The notes under the pieces were generated by a model that searched no databases, was not told the origin of the DNA, and worked only from the letters and a program-made list of their open reading frames with translations. Below are positions 44,380-55,016 of a stretch of 64,000 nt of DNA, piece by piece. Numbering within the stretch: the stretch's first letter is position 1; every line of letters starts with the position of its first letter. A program made the translations under genes and the position numbers. The stretch comes from Larix kaempferi (lineage: Eukaryota > Streptophyta > Pinopsida > Pinales > Pinaceae), in the NCBI GenBank assembly GCA_027924585.1, contig BSBM01000904.1, positions 14,509,501 through 14,573,500 of the forward strand, in the 5' to 3' direction.

Positions 44380-47300
44380 ATAAATGCCGAGGGCTCACAT
44401 GTCCTCAAGCAACAATTGAGATACTTGGGTATAGATTCACTTGGTATGTCTCTATGTAAAGTTGGAGAAAGTCTTAATTGTTTTTTCTTTGATAGAGAAT
44501 AGGGTTGCTAGGTTCACTTGCAACCATACGTTTAGGATGATCTATTGCATTTTTTTTTGCTAGGTATGCAATTATGCATTGTAATACTTGTAGTATGGGG
44601 GACTTAGAAGTGTTATTTAGTCTCGCATATATCGATCACGAGCTCATTTCTAAAGTAATAATAGGCTTGTGTTGTCACTCTTTACTTAAGTCTAGCAGCA
44701 ACCAATAGCCTGGTCAGGTATAAGTCTAGCAGTGAAGGACTTTTCAACCGAGTATAGAAAGGGCAATCTTCTCGGGTAGAAAGATTGGATATGCTTCCTC
44801 CTAGAGTGGTTTTAGTGTGCACAGTTTTAGATCCACTAATTCTATATCATCATTGTACTAAGTTGTTGATATCAACCATAAATTTTTACTTGGCATTTAG
44901 AAAATGCCACCAATAGTAAGGAATAGTTGGTGTTCTTAACTTGTTTCTTTGTCAACATTCATTGAGCAGGCTGTCTTTCATTAGCTCACTTCTAGAGTTC
45001 TAAGAGGTTTCTTCAGGATTGAGCACATGTTCACCATAGTTATTAAAAGGTGATTTTCATGACTTCTTATGCAGCTATTTTGCAATCATGAAATGAGGAT
45101 GAAATAGGTTTAGGGTGGTTCTATTATTATCATTAGGCTTGCACTTTTGTTGTATAATTCCTTCAGAATATTGTGATAAGCTTTTATTGCATACTCATGA
45201 CATAGTATATAGTTTCACTATTTGACACTCTTGACACGATCTATAGTTTCACAGTTAAATAGGTGGCCATATTCCTAGGATCCCTCACAGGCTATACAGG
45301 GAGAATTCCGAATTTATTTTTCTTCAAATCAATCCCATGGTGGAATTAGAGTTCCCAACAATGCCAATGGTGATAACCCACATGATGAACAACCTGTTAT
45401 GTGCAGGTTAACTTGAATACTTTCAAGGGTTGGAATATGCAGTTGTATTGTGCTCATAATGTAAACTCGAATACAGATCCATGTTTTGGGTTCAAAAGGG
45501 TCTTATGTCACGAGTCTTTTGATCTATAGGACTGGGACTGTTAATGCACATGGACAGTTTCCTGTATTAGGGAAACGGGAAGGGCTTTAGTGTGAAAAAA
45601 AGAACATAAGGTTTATGGAAAAGCAACATAGTCAAGTAATTAAGTTTAGCTATAGTAGAAATATAGTATACATGTGTGTTAATGTTCCTGGTATAGTAGA
45701 ACTGTTTGATAATGTGCCTGGTGTTGTTTGTTGTGTCTTGTGTGAGGCCTCTTCTCGATGATCGCTTCAAGCAGTGGTTGAGTGAGTAAAGTGAAAATGG
45801 TGGATATGTGTGGTTGATTTATAGAATCGTGAGTTGGTTTTGATTGGCTCTTTGAATTGGCATGGATTGAATTCTTGTGTTTTTTATTGTGTAGTTGGGA
45901 TCAACTAGAGTATGATCCAATGGCTATGAATCTCGTCCCGATGATCTTTGTGCTTTCCGGCAGAATGATGTTGATAGTTTGTGTGCATTGTTTGTTGTTG
46001 ATTTAATTGTGTTGGTTCATAGTTAATGCAATGCATGCTAAATGCAGGGTGTGTTGGTGAAAATGCGTTGGTGACAAATACAACAGGAGAAGCTGAACAT
46101 CTCGTCTCCCTTTGTTGTGCAAGTGTTATTCCATGTTGGTCTCATGGTAGCCTTGATGCTAGAACATATATCTCTTTTGGTCATTCGTTGGGTTTGATTA
46201 TATGGTGTTGTTGTACTCTTTAGATTGATTTTGGGATGAGGTTTTAAGGTTTGATCGATCTTGTGTGCCAAACCCCTGTAGGATGCGGCAGTGACATATT
46301 GGTCTAGGATGTGATTGGGACAGGGTGTCTTGTAAGGCAGATATTTTAGACCTGCACAGTTTGTTATAGAAAGTTGGATATTGGTCAGATGTGGGCCCAG
46401 TTATATTATGGCCACCTTTTGTAAAGTTTTTGGACCTTTTATATAATTTAAATGACTATTTTATGTTATTTATCTAGATGCAATGGATTATGTTAATGGA
46501 TGTGTGAGGTGACCACAACCCTCACCACATTTGGTTCATGCCCCATATATGGCATCTCTCCCTATACTCTACCTATACTCTAGGCCAATTTTTGTTTGTA
46601 AAATTGGTAAGAGAAAAAATTCAATTTAAAAATAACTTATATATATATATATATATATAAAAGTTATTTTTAAATTGAATATATATATATTCTCGTAAGT
46701 GTAAAAGTAGTAAATTATTTTTCAAATTAAAAATATTTATTAATTTAATATCGTTGCCTTAATTATCTAGCTAAAATTAATATATTTTATTATTGTATAA
46801 TTTTACAAATATATATTCAAAATGAGTTTAACAATTAAAATTATGTATTTTTTCTTTTACAAATTTCAATTCAATAAGATAGATACTTTAAATATACATA
46901 CTTAATCGCAAGTCAAATCCATACACAAATAACCTTAAAATTATTATTTTATTATTATTATATAAATAAATTTAAATTAGTTTATTATTTTGAACTTTTG
47001 AATAGTTTTATTGAGGTAATTGACTTGTATGATGAGAAACACTTAGCTAAAAATGTTTGGACTCTAATGCAAAGTAACATGGGATCTATTTTTTGTTAAG
47101 ATACTTAATGTTTACAACATTGAGGTTATGGTGTTATTTGATAATTTATAAATGTTGAATGGGATGAATAAGACCATAACAAGTGTTGAGTAAAGCTTTA
47201 AGGGTTAGTTTAACTAATTGGTACCATTGTTGCTAGAACGTTGTTGATAATCTAGTGTGTTGTGCAAGTTTTAGTTTTGATTCTTAAAGAGTTAGGTGTA

Positions 47301-48066
47301 TTAAGTTTATGTGATTCATTTTACATTAGGTATGATCCTTGAAATGGGGAAAGTGCCTAGAGTTTTCTAGGGATTTATTACTAAAGACAAAAAGTAAGGG
47401 TTGAGTAGATAATGACATGGAAATATATATAATTACTTTCAAAATGTATACATTTATTGTTCGTTTTGATGCTTACACGTATTGTGAATATTATATATAG
47501 AATATACCTTTAAGTTGCCATTCAAATAGACCTTAGAAATGTTTATACACACCAACACCATTGCATACATCATGTTGATGCCTCGAAATTCACAGCACCA
47601 ATCAACAAGGGATTCTCCCCGGTAAGCAAGGCCAATTAGATCGCTCACCGTTTGGTGTTGAGGAATCCGTCCGGTTAACGACCCAACTACCATATGTGAT
47701 TTTAAAGTTGAGTTTTCACCGGTTGCAGCCCGATCCACCGTTTATGTATTTTATATTTAAAGATGATATGCAAGTGCCCTATCTAAATGCATGTAATTAA
47801 AACAAATCTGATCTAAAACTATCTAAGCTAATTAATCTATCACTGCAGGGAGCAAATTTGAAATATATGAGTAATATGCTGGAAATATACCTAAGAAACT
47901 CACAGGTAGCTGTTAATAATATAGGCACATTTACAACAGAATGTAAAAGACAACATAGATAGCTCTGATGTGATTAAAGCATTCCATTACTCATTTAACA
48001 CATAAATGTTTGCACAGGAAATGAAAGCATTCATAACAAAGAATTAATTCAGAATAGCTAGGAACG
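44380..48066. other. AT-rich region without recognised genes
   Basis: No coding frame above 100 codons and no element ends were recognised. From 46600 to 47450 it is very AT-rich and includes a 20-base perfect inverted repeat around an AT run (46619-46680). A short GC-richer patch at 47570-47740 carries a 94-codon minus-strand frame of unknown nature. Confidence 0.5.
46619..46680. repeat. Perfect 20-base inverted repeat around (AT)n
   Basis: Left arm ATTCAATTTAAAAATAACTT (46619-46638) and its exact reverse complement (46661-46680) flank 22 bases of AT repeat. It could extrude a cruciform or mark a small MITE. Confidence 0.85.
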
Positions 48067-48262
48067 TGTAACAATAAAATAATAACAAATTAATATTGAA
48101 TATAATTAATATTAATTTATTATTATAGTCGTGCTCTTTGGTGAAAAGGTGCAAGATGGACTTATTTAAACCCAACCAATTGTATTATTTTTATCATATC
48201 CTACATTATATTTATACATTTTTTCTACACTACGTTTGCTCTACACCTACCTTGCTCTTCCA
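48067..48262 (+). repeat. 5' LTR of the short gypsy element (196 bp)
   Basis: It begins TGTAACAATAAAATAA and ends CTTCCA. The sequence TTATTTAAACCC near 48163 is a possible TATA. AT-rich near-palindromes occupy the first 65 bases. Confidence 0.9.
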
Positions 48263-48263
48263 T

Positions 48264-48276
48264 TGGTATCAGAGCC
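48264..48276 (+). promoter_or_regulatory. Primer binding site, initiator tRNA-Met
   Basis: TGGTATCAGAGCC, one base after the LTR end. Confidence 0.9.
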
Positions 48277-48947
48277 TCTCATCTCTCGGCACCAGCCCAC
48301 CAATTTGCATCTCTCCGCTGCATCCACCTCTGCCTTACCTTCACCCCCCTCACGCTTCCGTCCACCACCAGTTGCCACCTCCCTCACGCGCTCACGCCGC
48401 CCCCGACCACCACTTTCCACTCCAATTCCGTTGCCTCACCCCACTCTCCTCCTGCTCCATCCTCTGCCCTCTGTTGCGTCCTCACGCCCCCACCTACGCG
48501 TCAAATCCCCACTCTTTCCACCTGTTGCACATCTCCACTCCCACTATCGCCTGCAGCCCGCTTCCACCGGCTCGCTCCACCACCCGCGTCGTCCCTTCCT
48601 TCCTCTCGGCTCCACCTCCCTCCCTTATCACTCCAACCTCGCAACACCCCTCCATTGCGTAGCCACTTCCCATCCTACGCATCCACCCTTCCACCGCCAC
48701 CTCTTCCGCTTCCTTTCAACCACTCCACTCCATTTCTCCGCTCTCCATCCGCCTGCTCCCTTCATCATTTTCTGCCTCCCTAACGCCGCCTCCATTATCC
48801 ATTTTTTTTAAATTTATACCTAATATTAATAATATTTATTAATATCATTGCTTATTAATAATTATTATTATTTAATTAAAAAAAACTATATTATATAATA
48901 ATAATAATAATTATTATAATTAGTTAAAAAATAAAAAATAAAAAATC
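48277..48947 (+). other. C-rich, G-poor leader of the short gypsy element
   Basis: From about 48290 to 48795 the plus strand is made mostly of C and T with very little G. This leaves two overlapping open frames rich in P, S, L and H (174 and 191 codons) that look like composition effects, not genes. From 48796 to 48945 it turns almost pure AT. Confidence 0.6.
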
Positions 48948-50110
48948 GTGACGGGATGGCTTCGTACAACAAATAAAAATAAATCCACATTCAGCACCGA
49001 GAAGATTCCACCAATCACCAGATCAATGAGTGAATTAAACGCCCGGTTTGATTCAATCAATGAGAAGATTAACAAGCACTATGAGGAACTCCAGGCAAAG
49101 ATCAATCAAACCAGTGACAATTTGGCAGCGACTTGGACACAAATCACATCACGAATAGAGAATACCGTTCTCACTCTACAAGACAACCAAAAGAAAAATG
49201 AGGTAGTTTTAAAGGCCATCTTGGAAAGATTACCAGTACCAAAAGATCCCAACTCTCCCAGAACACCAGAGCATCCGGATCCTTTCAACATGTCATCATC
49301 ATTCTCATATACACAAGGATGCCAAATACGGGTGAAATTTGAGATACCCAAATACAATGGGGACGAAGAACAGTGCATAGCGTGGATTAACAAAGCCGAG
49401 GAATACTTAGACATCCACAATATCCATTACGAAGAGGAGAAAATTAAATATGCCTCCATGCATCTAGAAGGCAACGCTTACGACTGGTACTTATGGTGGA
49501 AGAAAACTGTAAGAATATGTTCTCACAACTGGGTTAGTTTCAAGAACGACCTCATTAAAAGATTCCAAGGCGTTGAAGAAAAAGACTTCTTTTCCAAAAT
49601 ACAAGGTTACAACAAAAAAGCAGTGTCGATGAGTACACCCGTGAGTGGGAAGCACTATCAACTCGAGTTCCAAAGTTAACCGATGACCAAAGACTGCATA
49701 CCTACATACACGGCCTAAAACAACACATTTGTGATGAACTAGAGTTACATGACATCTCTACCATGGAGGAAGCACGACGTAAAGCCGGGATCATTGAAAG
49801 CAAATCTGTTCATACAAATTTCGACCAAGACGACTCCAAAAGGAACCCCCTCCAATCAACATACACAGGGAATCCAAGATATACACCGCCTCAAGTTAGA
49901 GAAGGAACAAAGCCCAGTTTAGAGGCCCAGAGAATAAAGGAAGGGAAAAGTAAGTTCTATGGAGACAAATGGGATCCTAAGCACAGATGCTTACACAAGA
50001 AATTGTATGCCTGTGAAGCAGAGTTAGAAGTCAAGGAACCAATTGAGAACGATTCTAAGAGTCAACAAGACTACCACACAAAAATCGAGGATGACACCCC
50101 ACAAATCTCA
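48948..50110 (+). pseudogene. Gypsy gag, frameshifted
   Basis: The first part (243 codons) has a coiled-coil N-terminus (LNARFDSINEKINKHYEE), then the retrotransposon gag domain: KFEIPKYNGDEEQCIAWINK, YASMHLEGNAYDWYLWW, WVSFKNDLIKRF. A frameshift in an A-run near 49612-49619 moves the continuation (VDEYTREWEALSTRVP, LHTYIHGLK) into another frame, which runs on through 49763. A WDPKHRC segment near 49972 marks a degenerate zinc-knuckle-like region. Confidence 0.85.
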
Positions 50111-50775
50111 TTAGCTGCTATTACCGGAATCCCCCAACCGCAAACATTGAAGCTCAGAGGACATATAAAAAAGAATAATGTCACAGTTCTCATCGACTCT
50201 GGTAGCACCCATAACTTCATTAATGTCAACCTTGCTAAGGAATTTAACCTATTTGTTTTTCCAATACCTAACATGAAGATTATGGTAGCAGATGGCAAGC
50301 AGATTGATAACGTAGGGAAATGTCACCAAGTCAAGTTACAAATACAAGAGTATAACTTAGAATCAGATTTCTTTGCGGTACCGCTGGGAGGAAAACACAC
50401 AAATTATATGGGTTCCAACCACCTCCGACACAGTTGGTTACATCACATCAGATGGAAAAGCTACTTCGGAAGGACGCACCAACATACATACTTCAATGTA
50501 AAGAAATGAAGCTTCTAACAAGTGAAGGAGATAGGGACAAACAACCAGAGATACAAAAGTTGATTCAAAAACATCGCAAGGTTTTTCAAGAACTACCTAT
50601 GGAGCTCCCACCAAACAAAAAAGTTGAACACATAATCGAAATAGAACCAGGGACAAAACCTGCCAGTAGCAAACCATACAGGTGTCCACATCAAAGACGA
50701 TGCAACAGTTCACATAATCATTGTCATCAAATAAGCTTTGAGGACAAATCTTCCCTTAAGGGGAAGGCAATGTAA
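50111..50775 (+). pseudogene. Gypsy aspartic protease and N-terminal stub of RT
   Basis: The protease has VTVLIDSGSTHNFINVNLA, with the catalytic Asp-Ser-Gly near 50190, and runs to FFAVPLGG (about 50390). The sequence then shifts frame and continues as the segment just before RT (HRKVFQELPMELPP, HIIEIEPGTKPASSKPYR), after which the RT domain is cut away. The last codons (FEDKSSLKGKAM) are the usual C-terminal end of such elements, so about 3 kb of pol was removed with both ends kept. Confidence 0.85.
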
Positions 50776-50966
50776 CAATAAAATAATAATGAATTAATAT
50801 TAAATATAATTAATATTAATTTATTATTATAGTCGTGCCTTTTGGTGAAAAGGTGCAAGACGGGCTTATTTAAACCCAACCAATTGTATTATTTTTATCA
50901 TCTCCTACATTATATTTATACATTTTTTCTACACTACGTTCGCTCTACACCTACCTTGCTCTTCTA
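50771..50966 (+). repeat. 3' LTR of the short gypsy element (196 bp)
   Basis: Nearly identical to 48067-48262. Its end CTTCTA differs from CTTCCA by one C-to-T change, so it lacks the canonical CA. Confidence 0.88.
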
Positions 50967-50971
50967 CAACG

Positions 50972-51334
50972 ATCTCACAGTATATGCATGAATGGTGCAA
51001 AAATAATTCAACAGACATCCAACACATTCCCAAGCAAAATGCAGTGCTAGCTTTTCCCAGGTAAATGGAGCTTTCTTTATTAATGCAGCAAAGTAGTTCA
51101 CGTACAAGACAAATCAGTCCTTTCACCTGCCAAAAGTCCTTTCACTCTATTCTATTCCTCTATTTATAACTTTACAAAATAGTCTTTCTCCAAACCGAAC
51201 CCTAGGGAAGCACAAAAGTTTGTCTTCTAGTACTCATATAAGACAAAATTAGTTTCCAGCTGTTTTTAAGACTTTACAATAAAAAACAAAATTAACTTCC
51301 AGCTGGTATTTCCACTTCAGCTTGCCTGTCTACT
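50972..51334. other. Stretch between short gypsy element and coiled-coil relic
   Basis: About 360 bases without a recognised gene. It may be the 3' flank of the coiled-coil reading frame, since it is downstream on the minus strand. Repeats of CTTCAGCTGGC-like text near 51310-51360 are visible. Confidence 0.4.
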
Positions 51335-53703
51335 TCAGCTGGCCTGTTTCACTTCAGCTTCCTTTTCCACTTCAGCAATGTAACTGGTCCACATGCCAGC
51401 TTCTCGTATAATAAAATTTCCCCGCATAGAAACCATCATTTTTAGTGAGATCTCATGCTTATGCAAGTCTGTTTTAATGTTTGTTGCTCCTGCTGTTGTC
51501 GCCTGGGCGATGTCCTCCAGAAAATAAGCATGAATAGAAGCTTTCCCAATAAACCGGTGGAGGTCTTCTGGTGTCAGGACATCTATCTTCTTTAGGTATT
51601 CTATTTTTGAATTCAGGTCACCTTGTAGCTTTGACAAACGTTGATCTTTGTCAGGAAAATCATCTATGGTTTGAGGTAAAACCATATGGAATTTCTCATG
51701 GGTTTCCCTGACCTTTAAGTAGAAATCGATACATTTCCCGATGGTTTTTTGGATTCCGCTGATTATTTTTGTACCACGGTCTCTACAAATCTCAAGGAGT
51801 CCTAAATCCAACTCTAAATATTCTACGGACTTGAGAGGTAGGTTCCTGGGAATCTTGATTTTTCTTTTCTCCATTCAAGCTGTGTATTGATTTCCTCCAA
51901 GTGGTGCACATACTTTTTCTTGAGTCTCAGTGCATCAGCCTCAATTACTTTCATCCTTGAAATCATTCTTTTCATCTTACAAACCTCCTCTATGATCAAC
52001 TCTGACTGATGAATTTTTCTCAGTACATCGCATGCTTGCTCATGGAACACGGTTAAATTTTGCTTCTTCTCATTTGCATCCTTGAGCTGCTCCTTTTCCT
52101 TCGTTAGCCTTTCGAACTAGGGCTTATAGAACTCGATTTGCTGTATATTGTTGGCCTCATGTTGCTCTAACTCTTTTATGCGAGTTTCTAATTCTTTTTT
52201 CTTGCCTTTCGCGATTACTAGTTGCACATTTAGAGCATCCTTTTCATCTTCGAGCTTTTGGGTCTGCAAAGCTATTTCTTCCTTTTCTTCTCGAAACTCA
52301 CTATACTTCCTCTTCAACTCATTACCTTGGTGCACCTTTTTCAACAGATTATCTTTAACTTTGAAGCACTTGTCCTTGTATTTCCTCACTTCTTCTACCA
52401 GCAGATCTACATTATCGGCACTTGCCTGAGCTATAGCCACAGTGGCCGCTGCCGTGAACCGAGGGTCTCTATTAGTCCCTTGAAAAATCAGAATTTCTGT
52501 TATTGTGACTACATCTTGGCCGTATTAACATTTCATCCTCTTTTCCGATCTTCTCACGATAGTCTTCTCTTTTTTAGCGAAAAAGACGGTATCCAGCTTG
52601 GCCACTATGTGTTGTTTTGAAGGAGTGAATGGGGTGAGAGTGAACTCCTGAGGTGAGACATGTTCTTCAGTGGTTGTCTCTGGCAGGTTTTTCGTTGATA
52701 CATCCATGTCCATATCTTGTGCGCCTGAGCTCCCTTGCTCCACAGCTTCCTTGGAATTCTCTGCTTCCTTGGACTTCTCTGCTTACGTAATCCATGGCAT
52801 ACCGGGGCAATAGGGATGAGGGTCGACTCCCTCCACACATTTTGATGTATGTTCCCTCTGAAGAGAAGTAGTAATCTTCAAATGCTTCTATGATTGGCAT
52901 AACATTCTCTGATAGGCAATTTGGCTTTGCCTTGAAGAGTAGTTAATATAGGGGCATTATGAACTTTTCACAAATCTGAGTGTAGTGGCCTGCATACTTA
53001 TGTGCCCATGTCATCTTATAAGCCACATGGAGGGGAGACTATTTGCACTTACAGATGCATCCCAAGTCAGGGAAAGGGTGCTTGATGAATAAATAGTCTA
53101 CCAGATAAGAGGACATGAAGAAATTGGCTGTATTTTGTGTCAATCCTCCCTATGCAACAATTATATGTGAAGCCATGCTATCCAAGAGGATATCATCCCA
53201 GTTGAATATTGTACCATGTGTGGCTACATGGAACATCACCGGGACCCAGCCGATTTTATATATGTTTCCATTTGCCACAACGAAAACTCAACTCAACATG
53301 AGGGCAATGAGCCTGTATGGAGTCCTCAGATGCTGACTCTCATACTCTCCATTGGCCCTTGACTTTATTTGCCTTTCAGCAATTGTCATCTTCCTTGCAT
53401 ATTCCAAAGGGTCCATATTTAGCCCTGATATCCACTCATCATTCAGTAGGGTCTTAGGGTAGGGCAATTTGTATGCTGCTGTGATAAAATCTGGTGCAAA
53501 AGATGCAAGACTCATCCCGATGATATCTGTGATGAATCTGGTGTCAGTATTCACCTGGGGTAGTATCCAACCAATAACCTCTGAGCATGGGAACAACTCC
53601 GGGTGGGTTGCTGCTTTGTGGAGACCAGAATTTTTGATGTTCTTATAAACCATTAGCTCTTCCAAGGAGGCTTCAGGGAAGTTTTGGTCTTCTCCAGCTC
53701 TGT
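51335..53703 (-). pseudogene. Decayed ~790-codon frame with central coiled coil, unknown family
   Basis: Reading right to left there are three zones. The N-terminal globular zone (53703-52800) contains SEVIGWILPQVNTDTRFITD, AAYKLPYPKTLL, MTIAERQIKSRANGEY, WVPVMFHVATH and IFNWDDILLDSMASH. An acidic linker follows. A long coiled coil (52440-51823) is rich in K and E heptads, and a C-terminal helical zone (51874-51335) ends EVEKEAEVKQAS. The N-terminal stops at 53288, 53150, 53039 and 52943 are all one C-to-T change from R or Q. Two frame changes (near 52740 and 51860) also break it. It resembles the large accessory proteins near plant mobile elements (plant transposon-protein type), but I do not recognise the family. 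The N-terminus is cut by the LTR starting at 53704. Confidence 0.6.
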
Positions 53704-55016
53704 TGTCACGTCCCCTCCCATCTATTAACGCAAGTAAGGAATATGGCACTAAAATATGGGCTTTTATAAAAACTTAGCCCATTTCAACATTCATGATTCA
53801 TATAAATATAAACAATTGCATTACAAATAAAATGCATATGTGTGCAGATTCAAATCAAGCAAACATACACAGCGGAATAAGACATCATCCACACACCTTT
53901 TTCACTTGCATTCAGAATATCAATAACAGTCATCAATTAATTAAAATATTGCAGAAGTAAATACACATAAGAGAATATACTTATCTCATTGTAATGCTAT
54001 CCCAAGCAACTAGCTATGTCGCTGCAATGTTCCACCCAACCATAGGTCTCTGCCCTGCCTATATTCTTTCAGCACTCAGAGACCACCCCCGAGCTGGGTA
54101 TGATATCTACAAGGAAAATGGGACTCCCAAGCTCAGCACAACCCAAAGCAATGGATATCCATCTCAACCCCAACATTCTTTTACACACAACAACTCAAAA
54201 CTGGGTATGGATACACATTTCAACAATGGGATTCACAGAATAGGGTTTATGGGTTTTCCCCAAATCGTTGCACACCCAACACGGATTGTGGGAAGAGGGA
54301 ATCAACTCCAGGGAAGAAAATCGATTTCTCCCACAAATGTATGAGCATTCAGTGGGACAAAACGGCCTCTATAAAACCCCAAATCATTTCCTTCTTCCCC
54401 ACTGTTATACAACATAAAAACGCCCTTCCCAGCTAGGAAAATGAAGGAAAACACAAGAAATCCATGGAGGAAAACGCTCAGGTAGCTCTAAACTCATGAG
54501 AGAGCAAAACTGATTGATGGGTAATGGCTTGGGGAGCAATTCATGGCTCTTTTCTTGGCCAAGGAGCAAAACACATTTTTCCATGAAGGGTGGCTTGCCC
54601 ATACTCGAATTTGGACAGCCATACCTCCCATTCCCCAAGGCATTAACTACCTCAACCAACTCTTGGGAATAAATGAATGATTGAGTACAAAAGTCAACAT
54701 GGGTAGTTGAGGTTTTATGGGTTCTCTCATTGACATTTGGCTTGACTTGATTGGCTCAAAGGTTTGAATGTTTTCCCTCCCAATTCCTTGTAAAATCATG
54801 CCCCCATCTCTTGTTGCATTGCATAGCTAGTTGTGGGTATTTTATTAAAATGCATATTTACATGATATTTGCAATTCCATTGTGCCTGGCTAGCACATAA
54901 ACCATATGCATCAATAAATCGATGGCGGGGCCTTGGCCTTCAGCTCCTCACCATGATTTAATAAAAATTACATCATTTACATTTTAATGCAATGAGGTCA
55001 AAATCGGGACATTACA
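53704..55016 (-). repeat. 3' LTR of the LARD-like element (1313 bp)
   Basis: Ends TGTCACGTCCC and GGGACATTACA are inverted with two mismatches. The body matches 59311-60515. It cuts into the coiled-coil reading frame on its left. Confidence 0.6.

Larger units (their letters stand above)
48067..50966 (+). mobile_element. Short gypsy element with 196-bp LTRs, gag-protease only
   Basis: LTRs at 48067-48262 and 50771-50966 are flanked by GAACG and CAACG, a target duplication with one change. A primer site follows the left LTR. The 2.5 kb interior runs leader, gag, protease, a small N-terminal piece of RT, then the LTR. The RT core, RNase H and integrase are missing. With full ends but no polymerase it is a non-autonomous deletion derivative. 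Confidence 0.9.

Noticed and set aside
47454-47738. Possible host exon of 94 codons on the minus strand
   Set aside because: GC-richer than its surroundings, but no known motif, no clear splice acceptor, and the second half runs into AT-rich text.
48138-48811. Two proline-rich frames of 174 and 191 codons
   Set aside because: They overlap in different frames over a G-poor leader where stops are rare; no domain is visible and the pattern fits composition.
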